64,000 bases of DNA from Streptococcus cristatus ATCC 51100 (GTDB lineage Bacteria; Bacillota; Bacilli; Lactobacillales; Streptococcaceae). Of this stretch, positions 17,777-26,339 are shown piece by piece. A program made the translations under genes and the position numbers. The stretch spans positions 1,735,001-1,799,000 of the forward strand of contig NZ_CP050133.1 in the NCBI RefSeq assembly GCF_011612585.1, in the 5' to 3' direction. The notes beneath the pieces were generated by a model, which did no database searches, was not told where the DNA came from, and worked only from the letters and a program-made list of their open reading frames with translations. The stretch's first letter is position 1; each line of letters begins with the position of its first letter.

Positions 17777-19573
17777 ATGGAACAAAAACATCGTTCTGAA
17801 TTTCCGGAAAATGAACTCTGGGACCTAACAGCCCTTTACCAAGACCAAGAGGACTTCCTACGGGCCATTGAAAAGGCCAGAGAGGACATCCAGAAATTCG
17901 TCCGTGATTACCAAGGTAAGCTCAGCACTTTCGAAGATTTTGAGCGGGCATTTGCTGAGCTAGAGCAGATTTATATCCAAATCAGCCACATCGGCAACTA
18001 CGGTTTTATGCCACAGACCACTGACTTTGGTGACGAGAGCTTTGCGCAGATTGCCCAAGCAGCCATGGAGTTTGAGACCGAGGCCAATGTCGCCCTCAGC
18101 TTCTTTGACGACGCCCTAGTCGGTGCAGACGAGGCTGTCTTGGAGAAACTAGGCCAAGAGCCCCATCTGACATCAGCCATCCGCCAGGCTAAAATCAAAA
18201 AAGCCCACTATCTGGGAGCGGATGTCGAAAAAGCCTTGACTAATCTAGGTGAAGTCTTTTACAGTCCACAGGATATTTACACCAAGATGCGGGCTGGCGA
18301 CTTTGCCATGGCTGACTTTGAAGTAGACGGCAAAGTTTACAAAAACAGCTTTGTTACCTATGAGAATTTCTATCAAAACCATGAAAATGCAGAAATCCGC
18401 GAAAAAGCTTTCCGCTCTTTCTCAGAAGGGCTTCGTCAGCATCAGAACACTGCCGCTGCTACCTATCTGGCTCAGGTTAAGTCTGAAAAATTGCTGGCTG
18501 ACATGAAGGGCTATGAGTCTGTCTTTGACTACTTGCTAGCTGAGCAAGAAGTTGATCGCTCTATGTTTGACCGGCAGATTGACTTGATTATGAGCGAATT
18601 TGCCCCAGTAGCTCAGAAATACCTCAAGCATGTCGCTAAGGTAAACGGACTTGAAAAAATGACCTTTGCTGACTGGAAGCTGGACTTGGACAGCGAGCTC
18701 AATCCCGAAGTCAGTATTGATGATGCCTACGACCTGGTTATGAAGTCAGTCGAGCCACTCGGACAAGAGTATTGTCAAGAAGTTGCCCGGTATAAGGAAG
18801 AACGTTGGGTCGACTTTGCGGCCAATGCCGGGAAAGACTCTGGAGGCTATGCTGCTGATCCTTATCGGGTCCACCCTTATGTCCTCATGAGCTGGACTGG
18901 CCGCATGAGCGATGTCTATACTCTGATTCACGAGATCGGCCACTCTGGTCAGTTTATCTTCTCTGACAATCACCAAAGCTACTTCAACGCCCACATGTCC
19001 ACCTACTATGTGGAAGCACCATCTACCTTTAATGAGCTCCTGCTCAGTGATTATCTGGAGCGCCAATTTGATAACCCGCGCCAGAAACGCTTTGCCCTGG
19101 CTCACCGTCTGACGGATACCTACTTCCACAACTTCATTACTCACTTGCTTGAAGCTGCCTTCCAACGCAAGGTCTATACTTTGATTGAAGAAGGCGGAAC
19201 CTTCGGTGCGAGCAAACTCAACGCTATCATGAAAGAAGTTTTGACAGAATTCTGGGGCGATGCTGTTGAGATTGACGATGATGCTGCCTTGACCTGGATG
19301 CGTCAAGCCCACTACTACATGGGACTTTACAGCTATACTTACTCAGCTGGTCTGGTCATCTCTACCGCCGGCTACCTACACCTAAAAAATGACGAAAATG
19401 GTGCCCGTGACTGGATTGAACTGCTCAAATCTGGTGGCAGCAAGACCCCTCTTGAGTCAGCTATGATTATCGGAGCAGATATTTCGACAGACAAACCCCT
19501 TCGTGACACGATTCAGTTCTTGTCCGACACAGTTGATCAGATTATTGCTTACAGTGAGGAGTTGGGGGAGTAA
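17777..19573 (+). CDS. pepF: Oligoendopeptidase F (M3 family)
   Basis: A 598-aa cytoplasmic zinc metallopeptidase that cuts oligopeptides of roughly 7-17 residues. The M3 active site reads LIHEIGHSGQF with HEIGH from residue 385; the third zinc ligand is expected about 25 residues on, in STYYVEAPSTFNELL. The N-terminal oligopeptidase-F helical domain covers about 10-200. Length is typical. ATG 17777 has AAAGGAG 8 nt upstream. It is a single-gene unit with its own promoter and terminator and forms the right border of the RT island. Confidence 0.96.
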   Translation: MEQKHRSEFPENELWDLTALYQDQEDFLRAIEKAREDIQKFVRDYQGKLSTFEDFERAFAELEQIYIQISHIGNYGFMPQTTDFGDESFAQIAQAAMEFETEANVALSFFDDALVGADEAVLEKLGQEPHLTSAIRQAKIKKAHYLGADVEKALTNLGEVFYSPQDIYTKMRAGDFAMADFEVDGKVYKNSFVTYENFYQNHENAEIREKAFRSFSEGLRQHQNTAAATYLAQVKSEKLLADMKGYESVFDYLLAEQEVDRSMFDRQIDLIMSEFAPVAQKYLKHVAKVNGLEKMTFADWKLDLDSELNPEVSIDDAYDLVMKSVEPLGQEYCQEVARYKEERWVDFAANAGKDSGGYAADPYRVHPYVLMSWTGRMSDVYTLIHEIGHSGQFIFSDNHQSYFNAHMSTYYVEAPSTFNELLLSDYLERQFDNPRQKRFALAHRLTDTYFHNFITHLLEAAFQRKVYTLIEEGGTFGASKLNAIMKEVLTEFWGDAVEIDDDAALTWMRQAHYYMGLYSYTYSAGLVISTAGYLHLKNDENGARDWIELLKSGGSKTPLESAMIIGADISTDKPLRDTIQFLSDTVDQIIAYSEELGE

Positions 19574-19579
19574 AAAAAC

Positions 19580-19613
19580 AAGACTGAGACATTTTTATCT
19601 CAGTCTTATTTTT
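19580..19613. terminator. Bidirectional terminator after pepF
   Basis: AAGACTGAG/CTCAGTCTT stem with a roughly 10-nt loop, T-run on the plus strand and on the minus strand. It separates the converging pepF and small membrane protein genes. Confidence 0.88.
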
Positions 19614-19662
19614 ACATGATTCAATTAAATCTGTTCCTAAAATGAAATTTGAAGCCAAATTT

Positions 19663-20007
19663 TTAAAAAAGTTTGAAGAAATATAGATAAACCAAAATAT
19701 AGATTGTAAAACAGACGCTAAATATAAGCCACCTTATCCAGAACTGTGACTTGCTATAATTTTTAGCACGTAGGAGGCCAATAAAGAACCAGATAAGCCC
19801 CCAAAAAAACATTCCCAACAGTTGAGGGGCATAATATGAAATCAAAACCAAGCAAAAAAGGACAAAGCTTAATACAGCCATGATGCTTTTTTCCGTTATT
19901 TGCGACCTAGGAATCATCCAGCCCACAAAGAAACAGAAAATTGGCACCGCAATAAACGGAGTAAAAACCATCAAAATAAAGCCAAACTGCGATAATGACT
20001 CAAGCAT
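19663..20007 (-). CDS. Small hypothetical membrane protein
   Basis: A 114-aa protein with three or four hydrophobic helices (about 8-30, 42-62, 64-82 and 91-112) and short charged loops (RSQITEK, RAKNYSKSQ). No family recognised. AAAGG precedes ATG 20007 at about 9 nt. It stands alone, convergent with pepF and divergent from the aquaporin gene, so context gives no function. Confidence 0.6.
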   Translation of the reverse strand: MLESLSQFGFILMVFTPFIAVPIFCFFVGWMIPRSQITEKSIMAVLSFVLFCLVLISYYAPQLLGMFFWGLIWFFIGLLRAKNYSKSQFWIRWLIFSVCFTIYILVYLYFFKLF

Positions 20008-20227
20008 AAACAGCGACCTTTCTATACCTTGTAATTTACCTTCTTCCTATTATAACCTAAAAACTATATTTTCCAACAAAAAAACTGGGAGATAGACCAT
20101 TTACTCTATTTTTCCTGTAATAAACAAAGGATATTCCAGCCAAAATATATGTTCAGAGCACTTTTCTTGAATCCACCTGTTTGTTTTGATAGACTAATAC
20201 ATAGATTTTTTAAAAAGGAGATAGAAA

Positions 20228-20896
20228 ATGAAAAAATTTGTCGCTGAATTAATCGGTACTTTCATGCTTGTGTTCATCGGAACAGGAGCCGTTGTTTTTG
20301 GAAATGGTGTTAAAGGTCTTGGACACCTTGGAATTGCTCTTGCCTTTGGCTTGGCAATCGTGGTAGCAGCTTTCTCAATCGGAACTGTTTCAGGCGCTCA
20401 CCTGAACCCAGCTGTTTCAATCGCTATGTTTGTAAACAAACGCTTGTCATCAAAAGACCTTGTCAACTATATCCTTGGACAAGTGGTTGGAGCTTTCCTT
20501 GCGTCTGGTGCGGTCTTCTTCCTCTTGGCAAACTCAGGCATGTCAACTGCTAGTCTTGGTGAAAATGCCTTGGCAAACGGTGTAACTGTCTTTGGTGGTT
20601 TCCTGTTTGAAGTCATCGCAACTTTCTTGTTTGTTTTGGTGATCATGACCGTGACTTCAGAAAGCAAGGGAAATGGTGCGATTGCTGGTTTAGTGATTGG
20701 TTTGTCATTGACAGCTATGATCCTTGTGGGATTGAACATCACTGGACTGTCAGTAAACCCAGCTCGTAGCTTGGCGCCAGCTGTCTTGGTAGGTGGTGCT
20801 GCTCTTAAACAAGTATGGATTTTCATCCTTGCCCCAATCGTAGGTGGTGTTCTTGCAGCTCTTGTTGCTAAAAACTGCCTTGGAACAGAAGAATAA
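20228..20896 (+). CDS. aqpZ: Aquaporin Z-like MIP channel
   Basis: A 222-aa membrane channel with six helices and the two half-helix NPA motifs: SGAHLNPAVSIAM (near 56-68) and SVNPARSLAPA (near 176-186). The N-terminal AELIGTFMLVFIGTGA is the MIP signature. Second-half filter residues look aquaporin-like (short loop, no glycerol-facilitator insertion), so water conduction is the likeliest role; some streptococcal MIPs also pass other small solutes. AAAAAGGAG lies 8 nt before the ATG. Single gene with its own terminator. Confidence 0.92.
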   Translation: MKKFVAELIGTFMLVFIGTGAVVFGNGVKGLGHLGIALAFGLAIVVAAFSIGTVSGAHLNPAVSIAMFVNKRLSSKDLVNYILGQVVGAFLASGAVFFLLANSGMSTASLGENALANGVTVFGGFLFEVIATFLFVLVIMTVTSESKGNGAIAGLVIGLSLTAMILVGLNITGLSVNPARSLAPAVLVGGAALKQVWIFILAPIVGGVLAALVAKNCLGTEE

Positions 20897-20901
20897 GAAA
20901 C

Positions 20902-20943
20902 AAAAAGAGCCCTGGCCTCAATTTGAGGAACAGGGCTTTTTCT
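20902..20943 (+). terminator. Terminator of the aquaporin gene
   Basis: AAAGAGCCCTG and CCTCA pair with TGAGG and CAGGGCTTTTT; T-rich tail follows. Confidence 0.88.
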
Positions 20944-20951
20944 ATGAAATC

Positions 20952-20983
20952 AAAAGAACACTCCCTTTTGAATGGGAGTGTTC
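20952..20983 (-). terminator. Terminator of trxA
   Basis: Perfect 10-bp stem GAACACTCCC/GGGAGTGTTC with 8-nt loop and TTTTGATTT tail on the minus strand, 4 nt past the trxA stop. Confidence 0.9.
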
Positions 20984-20987
20984 GTGA

Positions 20988-21302
20988 TTAACTCAATTCC
21001 GCAACAATCGCCTTGATTTGTTCCGCAGTGTGAACACCAGCGACTTGCTTGACCACTTGACCGTCTTTTTTGAAGAGAAGGGTTGGGATAGACATGATTC
21101 CAAAGGCACGAGCTGTGTTTGGATTTTCATCAACATCCATTTTGACGATTTTCAAGACATCTTCTGAAAGCTCTTCAGACAATTTATCCAAGATTGGACC
21201 TTGCATACGACATGGACCACACCAAGTTGCCCAGAAATCTACCAAGACCAAACCGTCTTTTGTTTCTTGTTCAAATGTTGCATCTGTAATTGCTTTTGAC
21301 AT
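20988..21302 (-). CDS. trxA: Thioredoxin
   Basis: A 104-aa protein with the canonical active site ATWCGPCRMQ (Cys28 and Cys31) and the cis-proline loop SIPTLLFKKDGQ. It is a dithiol reductant for ribonucleotide reductase and oxidised proteins, regenerated by thioredoxin reductase. AAGGAG precedes the ATG. It lies 14 nt downstream of the small DUF4649 gene and is transcribed with it. Gene order here (pepF, aquaporin, thioredoxin) resembles that of Streptococcus pneumoniae. Confidence 0.96.
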   Translation of the reverse strand: MSKAITDATFEQETKDGLVLVDFWATWCGPCRMQGPILDKLSEELSEDVLKIVKMDVDENPNTARAFGIMSIPTLLFKKDGQVVKQVAGVHTAEQIKAIVAELS

Positions 21303-21316
21303 TGTATTTCTCCTTT

Positions 21317-21538
21317 TTACTTATATTGGCTCAAATCCTGTTTCATCAGGAAAAAGTACACATCTCCATAAGTCCCATGGTAGTCCAAATCATGGCCATT
21401 ATAAACTAACTTTTTAACTGGATGATAATCCGCCACCCCGATCAGGCAGGCTTGCTGGGATAGTTCAAACTCCTCATAAGACTCGAAAGTTATCTTCCGT
21501 TCTGACTTAGCTGCATCTAGATAAGTAATTTCAATCAT
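21317..21538 (-). CDS. DUF4649 family small protein
   Basis: A 73-aa soluble protein (MIEITYLDAAKSERKI start, HDLDYHGTYGDVYFFL near the end). It resembles the streptococcal DUF4649 family, whose function is unknown. GGAG precedes the ATG. It is first in a two-gene unit with trxA, which hints at, but does not show, a redox link. Confidence 0.7.
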   Translation of the reverse strand: MIEITYLDAAKSERKITFESYEEFELSQQACLIGVADYHPVKKLVYNGHDLDYHGTYGDVYFFLMKQDLSQYK

Positions 21539-21764
21539 AAGCTCTCCTTTTTGATTCCATTCGTAATTTATGATTTAATTGTAACTAAATATGTTACATT
21601 TGTCAAATCAAACGCATCCGCCACTGCTAGATCGCCTCTAAATTCTGATTAATCATCTTCTCCTTTTTGTTTGACTTGATTCTAGCACAATCTAAAGAAG
21701 AAATCTTTGGCAAAACAAGCACAAAGGCTACGTTTGTTTTTATTTTTATGTTAAAATAAAAGGT

Positions 21765-22637
21765 ATGGACAAAATTATTAAAACTATCTCAGAAAACGGT
21801 TCTTTCCGCGCTTATGTGCTGGATAGCACAGAGACGGTTCGGACCGCTCAAGAAAAACATCAAACTCAAGCAAGCTCTACCGTGGCACTCGGCCGCACAC
21901 TGATTGCCAGTCAAATTTTGGCGGCTAATGAAAAGGGCCAGACCAAGATCACCGTCAAGGTTCTTGGTACTAGCTCGCTAGGCGCAATCATCACCGTGGC
22001 GGATACCGAAGGCAATGTCAAGGGCTATGTGCAAAATCCCGGTGTCGATATTAAAAAGACAGCCACTGGCGAAGTTCTGGTCGGCCCTTTTGTCGGCTCT
22101 GGTCAATTTTTGGTTATCACGGACTACGGCACTGGCAATCCCTACAATTCTATGACGCCACTCATCTCTGGTGAAATCGGCGAAGACCTAGCCTTCTATC
22201 TGACTGAGAGCCAGCAGACTCCTTCTGCCGTTGGCCTCAATGTTCTCTTAGATGAGCATGATAAAGTCAAGGTTGCTGGCGGTTTCTTGGTACAGGCTCT
22301 GCCTGGTGCCAAGGAAGCTGATATTGCTCGCTTCGAGAAGCGGATCCAAGAAATGCCTGCTATCTCAAAACTGCTAGAATCCGATGACCATATCGAAGCA
22401 CTGCTGGCTGCCATCTATGGTGATGAACCCTACAAACGCCTGTCTGAAGAAGAAATCCGCTTCCAATGTGATTGCAGTAAAGAGCGCTTCATGAATGCCT
22501 TGGCTACCCTGCCAAAGGCTGACTTAGAAGAGATGCGTGACCAAGACCACGGGGCTGAAATCATCTGCCAATTCTGCCAGACAGCCTATCACTTTGACCA
22601 AAACGACCTGGAGGAACTGATTCGTGACAAATCTTAA
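21765..22637 (+). CDS. hslO: Redox-regulated chaperone Hsp33
   Basis: A 290-aa holdase chaperone activated by oxidation. The C-terminal zinc switch is intact: Cys235 and Cys237 (CDC) and Cys268 and Cys271 (CQFC). The N-terminal fold shows [11 protein letters not shown] and the typical [11 protein letters not shown]. The start ATG 21765 lies about 20 nt downstream of a TTAAAATAAA -10-like segment, so the leader is short. The last 14 bp overlap the dihydrouridine synthase gene, so the two are co-translated, a pairing common in streptococci. Confidence 0.95.
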   Translation: MDKIIKTISENGSFRAYVLDSTETVRTAQEKHQTQASSTVALGRTLIASQILAANEKGQTKITVKVLGTSSLGAIITVADTEGNVKGYVQNPGVDIKKTATGEVLVGPFVGSGQFLVITDYGTGNPYNSMTPLISGEIGEDLAFYLTESQQTPSAVGLNVLLDEHDKVKVAGGFLVQALPGAKEADIARFEKRIQEMPAISKLLESDDHIEALLAAIYGDEPYKRLSEEEIRFQCDCSKERFMNALATLPKADLEEMRDQDHGAEIICQFCQTAYHFDQNDLEELIRDKS

Positions 22638-23601
22638 TACCCCTTTTATGATTGGAAATGTTGAAATTCCCAACCGTACGGTTCTGGCGCCCATGGCCGG
22701 TGTAACCAACTCTGCTTTCCGGACCATTGCCAAAGAGCTGGGAGCAGGCCTGGTCGTGATGGAAATGGTCTCTGACAAGGGCATCCAATACAACAACGAA
22801 AAAACCCTTCACATGCTTCACATCGATGAAGGCGAAAACCCTGTCTCTATCCAGCTTTTCGGTAGTGACGAAGACAGCCTGGCCCGCGCAGCAGAATTTA
22901 TCCAAGAAAACACCAAGACGGATATCGTCGATATCAATATGGGCTGCCCGGTCAATAAAATTGTCAAAAACGAAGCTGGCGCTATGTGGCTCAAGGATCC
23001 TGAGAAAATCTATAAAATCATCAACAAGGTTCAGTCCGTTTTGGATATCCCTCTGACAGTCAAGATGCGGACAGGTTGGTCCGACAGCTCACTGGCTGTA
23101 GAAAATGCTCTAGCAGCTGAAGCCGCTGGCGTTTCAGCCTTGGCCATGCACGGTCGCACCCGTGAACAAATGTACACAGGTCACGCAGACCTTGAGACCT
23201 TGCACGACGTAGCCCAAGCCCTGACAAAGATTCCTTTCATCGCCAACGGTGATATCCGCAGCGTACAAGAAGCCAAACAACGTATCGAAGAAGTCGGCGC
23301 TGACGCTGTTATGATTGGACGAGCTGCCATGGGAAATCCCTACCTCTTCAACCAAATCAATCACTATTTTGAAACAGGCGAAATCCTGCCAGACTTGACC
23401 TTTGAAGACAAGATGAAGATTGCTTATGAACACCTCAAACGCTTGATTAACCTCAAAGGAGAAAACGTAGCCGTTCGTGAATTCCGCGGACTCGCTCCTC
23501 ACTACCTTCGTGGGACATCTGGTGCAGCTAAACTTCGCGGAGCCATTTCACAGGCCAGCACATTGGCAGAGATCGAGGAACTCTTGCAACTCCAACATTA
23601 A
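22624..23601 (+). CDS. dus: tRNA-dihydrouridine synthase (DusB type)
   Basis: A 325-aa FMN-dependent TIM-barrel enzyme reducing uridines in the tRNA D-loop. Signatures: [12 protein letters not shown] at the N-terminus, [12 protein letters not shown] with catalytic Cys108, VKMRTGW, and the FMN-phosphate region [10 protein letters not shown] and [14 protein letters not shown]. The start is GTG 22624 inside hslO (14-bp overlap); AGGAACTG upstream could serve as ribosome site. Ends in a strong bidirectional terminator. Confidence 0.94.
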   Translation: MTNLNTPFMIGNVEIPNRTVLAPMAGVTNSAFRTIAKELGAGLVVMEMVSDKGIQYNNEKTLHMLHIDEGENPVSIQLFGSDEDSLARAAEFIQENTKTDIVDINMGCPVNKIVKNEAGAMWLKDPEKIYKIINKVQSVLDIPLTVKMRTGWSDSSLAVENALAAEAAGVSALAMHGRTREQMYTGHADLETLHDVAQALTKIPFIANGDIRSVQEAKQRIEEVGADAVMIGRAAMGNPYLFNQINHYFETGEILPDLTFEDKMKIAYEHLKRLINLKGENVAVREFRGLAPHYLRGTSGAAKLRGAISQASTLAEIEELLQLQH

Positions 23602-23607
23602 AGAAAT

Positions 23608-23644
23608 AAAAAAGGATGCATCTAAAAAGATACATCCTTTTTTT
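23608..23644. terminator. Bidirectional terminator
   Basis: AAAAAGGATG.ATCT/AGAT.CATCCTTTTT with short loop; T-runs on both strands. Shared by dus and the converging lipoprotein gene. Confidence 0.9.
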
Positions 23645-23660
23645 GCAAATTTCTTTTTTC

Positions 23661-24422
23661 TTATTTGATCAATTGAACACTAGCTACTTTACCATCAGCG
23701 CCAGTGGTGATTTGGATGCCCAATTTAGGAGCAGATGGCTCAGCAGAACCCAGCTGAGCTGTATAGCGACCATCATCCAAAGTATAGGCATATGAAGCAA
23801 CATGGTAAGTATTGACAGTTCCATTCGCTGACTTGACGCTAAATTGTCCGCCTGCTGAAACAGTCACTGTACTACCTCCTGCATCTGCCCAACTACCAGC
23901 CGCTGCAGAGAAATCTCCATCCACCATATTCAAAACGCCTTTATAGCGAGCATTTGTTTCTGCCTGCTTGTTTTGAAGCTGACGATCAGTAGCTGGATTT
24001 TGAGCTGGTTGACTCGGTTGGGCTGGCTGAGTTGCTTGATTTGGTTTAGTTGGTTGAGTCGGCGTAGTTTGTTGACTAGGAGCTTGTTGAGATTGGCTTG
24101 GTTGAGCCTGTGTATTTTGTTGAGCTTGAACTTGCTGATCCACCCCTTGTTGTGTTTGGTTTTGTGAAGGTTGAACGGATTCCACAGCTTTCTGTACTTG
24201 TTCCGCTTGCCCTACTGTTTTATTTGAAGAAGCATTGCTGCTGGCTTTTGGAGCGCTGCTAGTTTTGCTAGATGAAGCAACTTTAGAGCTAGAAGAAGTT
24301 TGTACTGTCTTGCTAGAACTTGCACTAGGCTTGGTTTCTTCTTTGTGACCACAAGCCCCTAAAAGTAAGCTAGAAGCTAGAACAGTAGCAGCCATCAATT
24401 TTGTATAAGTCTTAGTTTTCAT
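23661..24422 (-). CDS. Surface lipoprotein with Ser/Gln/Pro-rich linker
   Basis: A 253-aa lipoprotein. Signal peptide with lipobox LLLGAC, lipidated Cys24. Residues 30-90 are Ser/Lys/Ala-rich; 90-150 are a low-complexity Gln/Pro/Thr linker (QPSQSQQAPSQQ-like). The C-terminal roughly 100 residues (YKGVLNMVDGDFSAAAGSW onward) form a compact domain resembling DUF6287-type domains of streptococcal lipoproteins. ATG 24422 is chosen over an upstream in-frame ATG because AAGGAG precedes it and the signal peptide starts there. Function unknown. Two promoters are visible: a sigma-A promoter overlapping TGTTAC repeats and, further up, a ComX-type cin-box. Confidence 0.85.
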   Translation of the reverse strand: MKTKTYTKLMAATVLASSLLLGACGHKEETKPSASSSKTVQTSSSSKVASSSKTSSAPKASSNASSNKTVGQAEQVQKAVESVQPSQNQTQQGVDQQVQAQQNTQAQPSQSQQAPSQQTTPTQPTKPNQATQPAQPSQPAQNPATDRQLQNKQAETNARYKGVLNMVDGDFSAAAGSWADAGGSTVTVSAGGQFSVKSANGTVNTYHVASYAYTLDDGRYTAQLGSAEPSAPKLGIQITTGADGKVASVQLIK

Positions 24423-24442
24423 TTTTCTTCTCCTTCGTAACA

Positions 24443-24494
24443 TTCGGAAATCTTTTTGTAATATTATTGTAACACTCGTAACAAAATATGTCAA
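24443..24494 (-). promoter_or_regulatory. Lipoprotein promoter with TGTTAC repeats
   Basis: -35 TTGACA (24494-24489), 17-bp spacer, -10 TACAAT (24471-24466). TGTTAC occurs in the spacer and again across the -10, with ATATTACA just after; TGTTAC-N5-TATTAC resembles a WalR/VicR site (TGTWAH-N5-TGTWAH), which would suit a wall-associated protein. The regulator is inferred only from this resemblance. Confidence 0.6.
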
Positions 24495-24538
24495 CTAGCT
24501 AAATGGAATTTTTCAAAAAATTTTGAAGCAAGCATCAT
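24491..24538 (-). CDS. Possible 15-residue peptide ORF
   Basis: ATG ATG start, encodes MMLASKFFEKFHLAS. It lies between a cin-box (24588-24595) and the lipoprotein promoter, so a ComX-driven RNA would carry it. GAGGAGG lies about 15 nt upstream, too far for a normal ribosome site. It may be chance. Confidence 0.2.
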   Translation of the reverse strand: MMLASKFFEKFHLAS

Positions 24539-24587
24539 CCAGAACTTAGGCCTCCTCTCTTCCTCAGTAGATATGTCGCTACTTTTA

Positions 24588-24595
24588 TATTCGTA
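24588..24595 (-). promoter_or_regulatory. Candidate cin-box (ComX-dependent promoter)
   Basis: TACGAATA on the minus strand, preceded by a T-rich stretch and followed by TAAAAG, exactly the form of streptococcal ComX (SigX) promoters. It points at the lipoprotein gene, with about 160 nt in between. comX is in the same window. No experimental evidence. Confidence 0.55.
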
Positions 24596-24603
24596 ATAAA
24601 AAT

Positions 24604-24633
24604 AAAAAAAGCAGAACATTTTTGTCCTGCAAG
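24604..24633 (-). terminator. Terminator of nrtR
   Basis: GCAGGACA/TGTTCTGC (8 bp, one G-U) with AAAA loop and TTTTTTT tail on the minus strand. Confidence 0.85.
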
Positions 24634-24656
24634 TAAACTATATCATCAATTTTCTT

Positions 24657-25445
24657 TTAATCCGATTTTTCTGTCTTCAGTTTATAAACTTTTCTCGGCT
24701 TCTTCTTTGGCACGCGCTTGACACCGGCCTCCTCCAAGTATTCTCCAAATTTTACGAGAAAATTATTGCTAACGATCGGTCGTCTAGGCGAGATGAGATT
24801 GACCAGCTCAGTCCCTTCATAGACAGTAAAGGGCGATTCCAGTAAATGGAGAAAAGTTGGATTCCAGTCCAGTCGCCCTTGAATGCGCTTGATAGATTCC
24901 AGCAGGATTTGGTAGTGGTCAAAGGCAAAGTCCTCTGCTGTCAGGAGCCGTTCACCATCTCTAAAGCTCTTTGTCTTAAAGTCCACATCGAGAAAAGTGA
25001 CTTCCTTGGCATCATCACCAGCCTTGACTTGGTTGATAGCGATTGCCGGTAGATAGACCAAATGGGCAATGGTGATGACCCAACCGCGCGGATCGCGTCC
25101 TGGAGTAGAGACCGTCATCAACTGCTCCACTTTTTCTAGCGGTATCTCGAGATCCACTTCTTCCTTGACTTCCCGAATGCAGGCTTGATAGGCATCCTCA
25201 TTTTTATCCACAAAGCCTCCAACCAAGGCATATTTATTCTGATAAGGGTGGGCCTTGCGCTTGATAACCAAGAGTTTCAACCGGCCTTCTACGAAGCAGT
25301 AGGCCACCATATCCGCTGTTACGCTGGGCGTCTCATACTTAGGCAAATCCTGTGTCTTGTACCATGCCAAAAAGGCGGGCTCATCCGCCATTGTTTCGTA
25401 ATACTCTTTTTCCGACATTCCCGCTGGGATATCCTGTTTGGTCAT
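24657..25445 (-). CDS. nrtR: NrtR-like transcriptional regulator of NAD metabolism (Nudix plus winged helix)
   Basis: A 262-aa protein with an N-terminal Nudix domain (about 40-170) and C-terminal winged-helix DNA-binding part (about 175-262, ending in a basic KKKPRKVYK tail). The Nudix box runs from Gly77: G-x5-E (Glu83), then Arg91-Glu92 and Glu95-Glu96, but the last Gly is replaced by Asp98. NrtR proteins use a Nudix domain to sense ADP-ribose and repress NAD genes, often with a degenerate box. The neighbours pnuC and nadR are NAD salvage genes, which supports the call. A catalytic Nudix hydrolase is the alternative. Confidence 0.82.
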   Translation of the reverse strand: MTKQDIPAGMSEKEYYETMADEPAFLAWYKTQDLPKYETPSVTADMVAYCFVEGRLKLLVIKRKAHPYQNKYALVGGFVDKNEDAYQACIREVKEEVDLEIPLEKVEQLMTVSTPGRDPRGWVITIAHLVYLPAIAINQVKAGDDAKEVTFLDVDFKTKSFRDGERLLTAEDFAFDHYQILLESIKRIQGRLDWNPTFLHLLESPFTVYEGTELVNLISPRRPIVSNNFLVKFGEYLEEAGVKRVPKKKPRKVYKLKTEKSD

Positions 25446-25502
25446 GAATATTTCTTCCTTTCCTAAGTTATCTTTTCTATCAAAAATCCTCCAAATCTTG
25501 CT

Positions 25503-26318
25503 CTAAGCTTTCTTCACTGCCTTGGTCCACTGATACCAGCCAACGATACTATTAAGGGTATAAACCCAGTACATAGCCTGAATGTGAAGATTGCTGCCCC
25601 ACCAGAGGTAGATACTGAAGAGATTGGTTGCAATCCAGAAAATCCACTGCTCGCGATAGAGACCCGTCATGAGAAGCTGACCGATACCATTGGTCGCATC
25701 TGTCACACTATCGCGGAAAGGCCGGTGACTGTGAATACTCTTATAGGCAAAGCCCATACCAATCCAAATCAAGGCAGTCAAGGCCAAATATTTAAGCCAA
25801 CCACGCCAGTCTAACTTCTTAGCTTCAAAATGAGACGGCTCTTCTTTATCTTGTTCATTGACCCGGTTGGACAGCCAAGTATAAAGGCCAATCGGCTGCA
25901 TGATAAAGAAGTAAACCGTAGTCAGCACTTCTCCATAAAAGCTAGCCTGGAAGGACAAGATGAGATAAATCGCCGAATTAACAGCCCCAAAGAGGTAATT
26001 GCTAGCCCGCCCCTCGGCCACTAGAATAACGCAAACGATGCCTGTCCAGGAAGCAAAGAGTCCCAGCCAGTCATGCTGCTTCTGACCACTGGTAAACTCC
26101 AAAATGAAAGGCAGACTAGACAGAGCTATCAAGTAAAGCCATTGAGCCAAGCTACGCCCGCCAAATAAATCCTGCCAGAGCAATTTGGCAATACCGCTAA
26201 AGCCCTGTTCTTTAGCTGCTGCACAGACATTATAGAAATTCCGAGCAAAGGTTTGAGATTTTTGTTTTAGTCCTGCGGAGAGAGCCGCAGGAGAGAGTTT
26301 TTGATTTTTTACTACCAT
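25503..26318 (-). CDS. pnuC: Nicotinamide riboside transporter PnuC
   Basis: A 271-aa membrane protein with seven or eight helices. PnuC features: FASWTGIVCVILVAEGRASNY, PIGLYTWLSNR (substrate-site Trp/Asn), and WIFWIATNLFSIYLWW near the C-terminus. A soluble, basic N-terminal stretch of about 50 residues precedes the first helix. It imports nicotinamide riboside by facilitated diffusion, trapped by NadR phosphorylation. It lies 21 nt downstream of nadR and 57 nt upstream of nrtR, one operon. Confidence 0.93.
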   Translation of the reverse strand: MVVKNQKLSPAALSAGLKQKSQTFARNFYNVCAAAKEQGFSGIAKLLWQDLFGGRSLAQWLYLIALSSLPFILEFTSGQKQHDWLGLFASWTGIVCVILVAEGRASNYLFGAVNSAIYLILSFQASFYGEVLTTVYFFIMQPIGLYTWLSNRVNEQDKEEPSHFEAKKLDWRGWLKYLALTALIWIGMGFAYKSIHSHRPFRDSVTDATNGIGQLLMTGLYREQWIFWIATNLFSIYLWWGSNLHIQAMYWVYTLNSIVGWYQWTKAVKKA

Positions 26319-26339
26319 TCTATTTTACCACTTTCTTTT

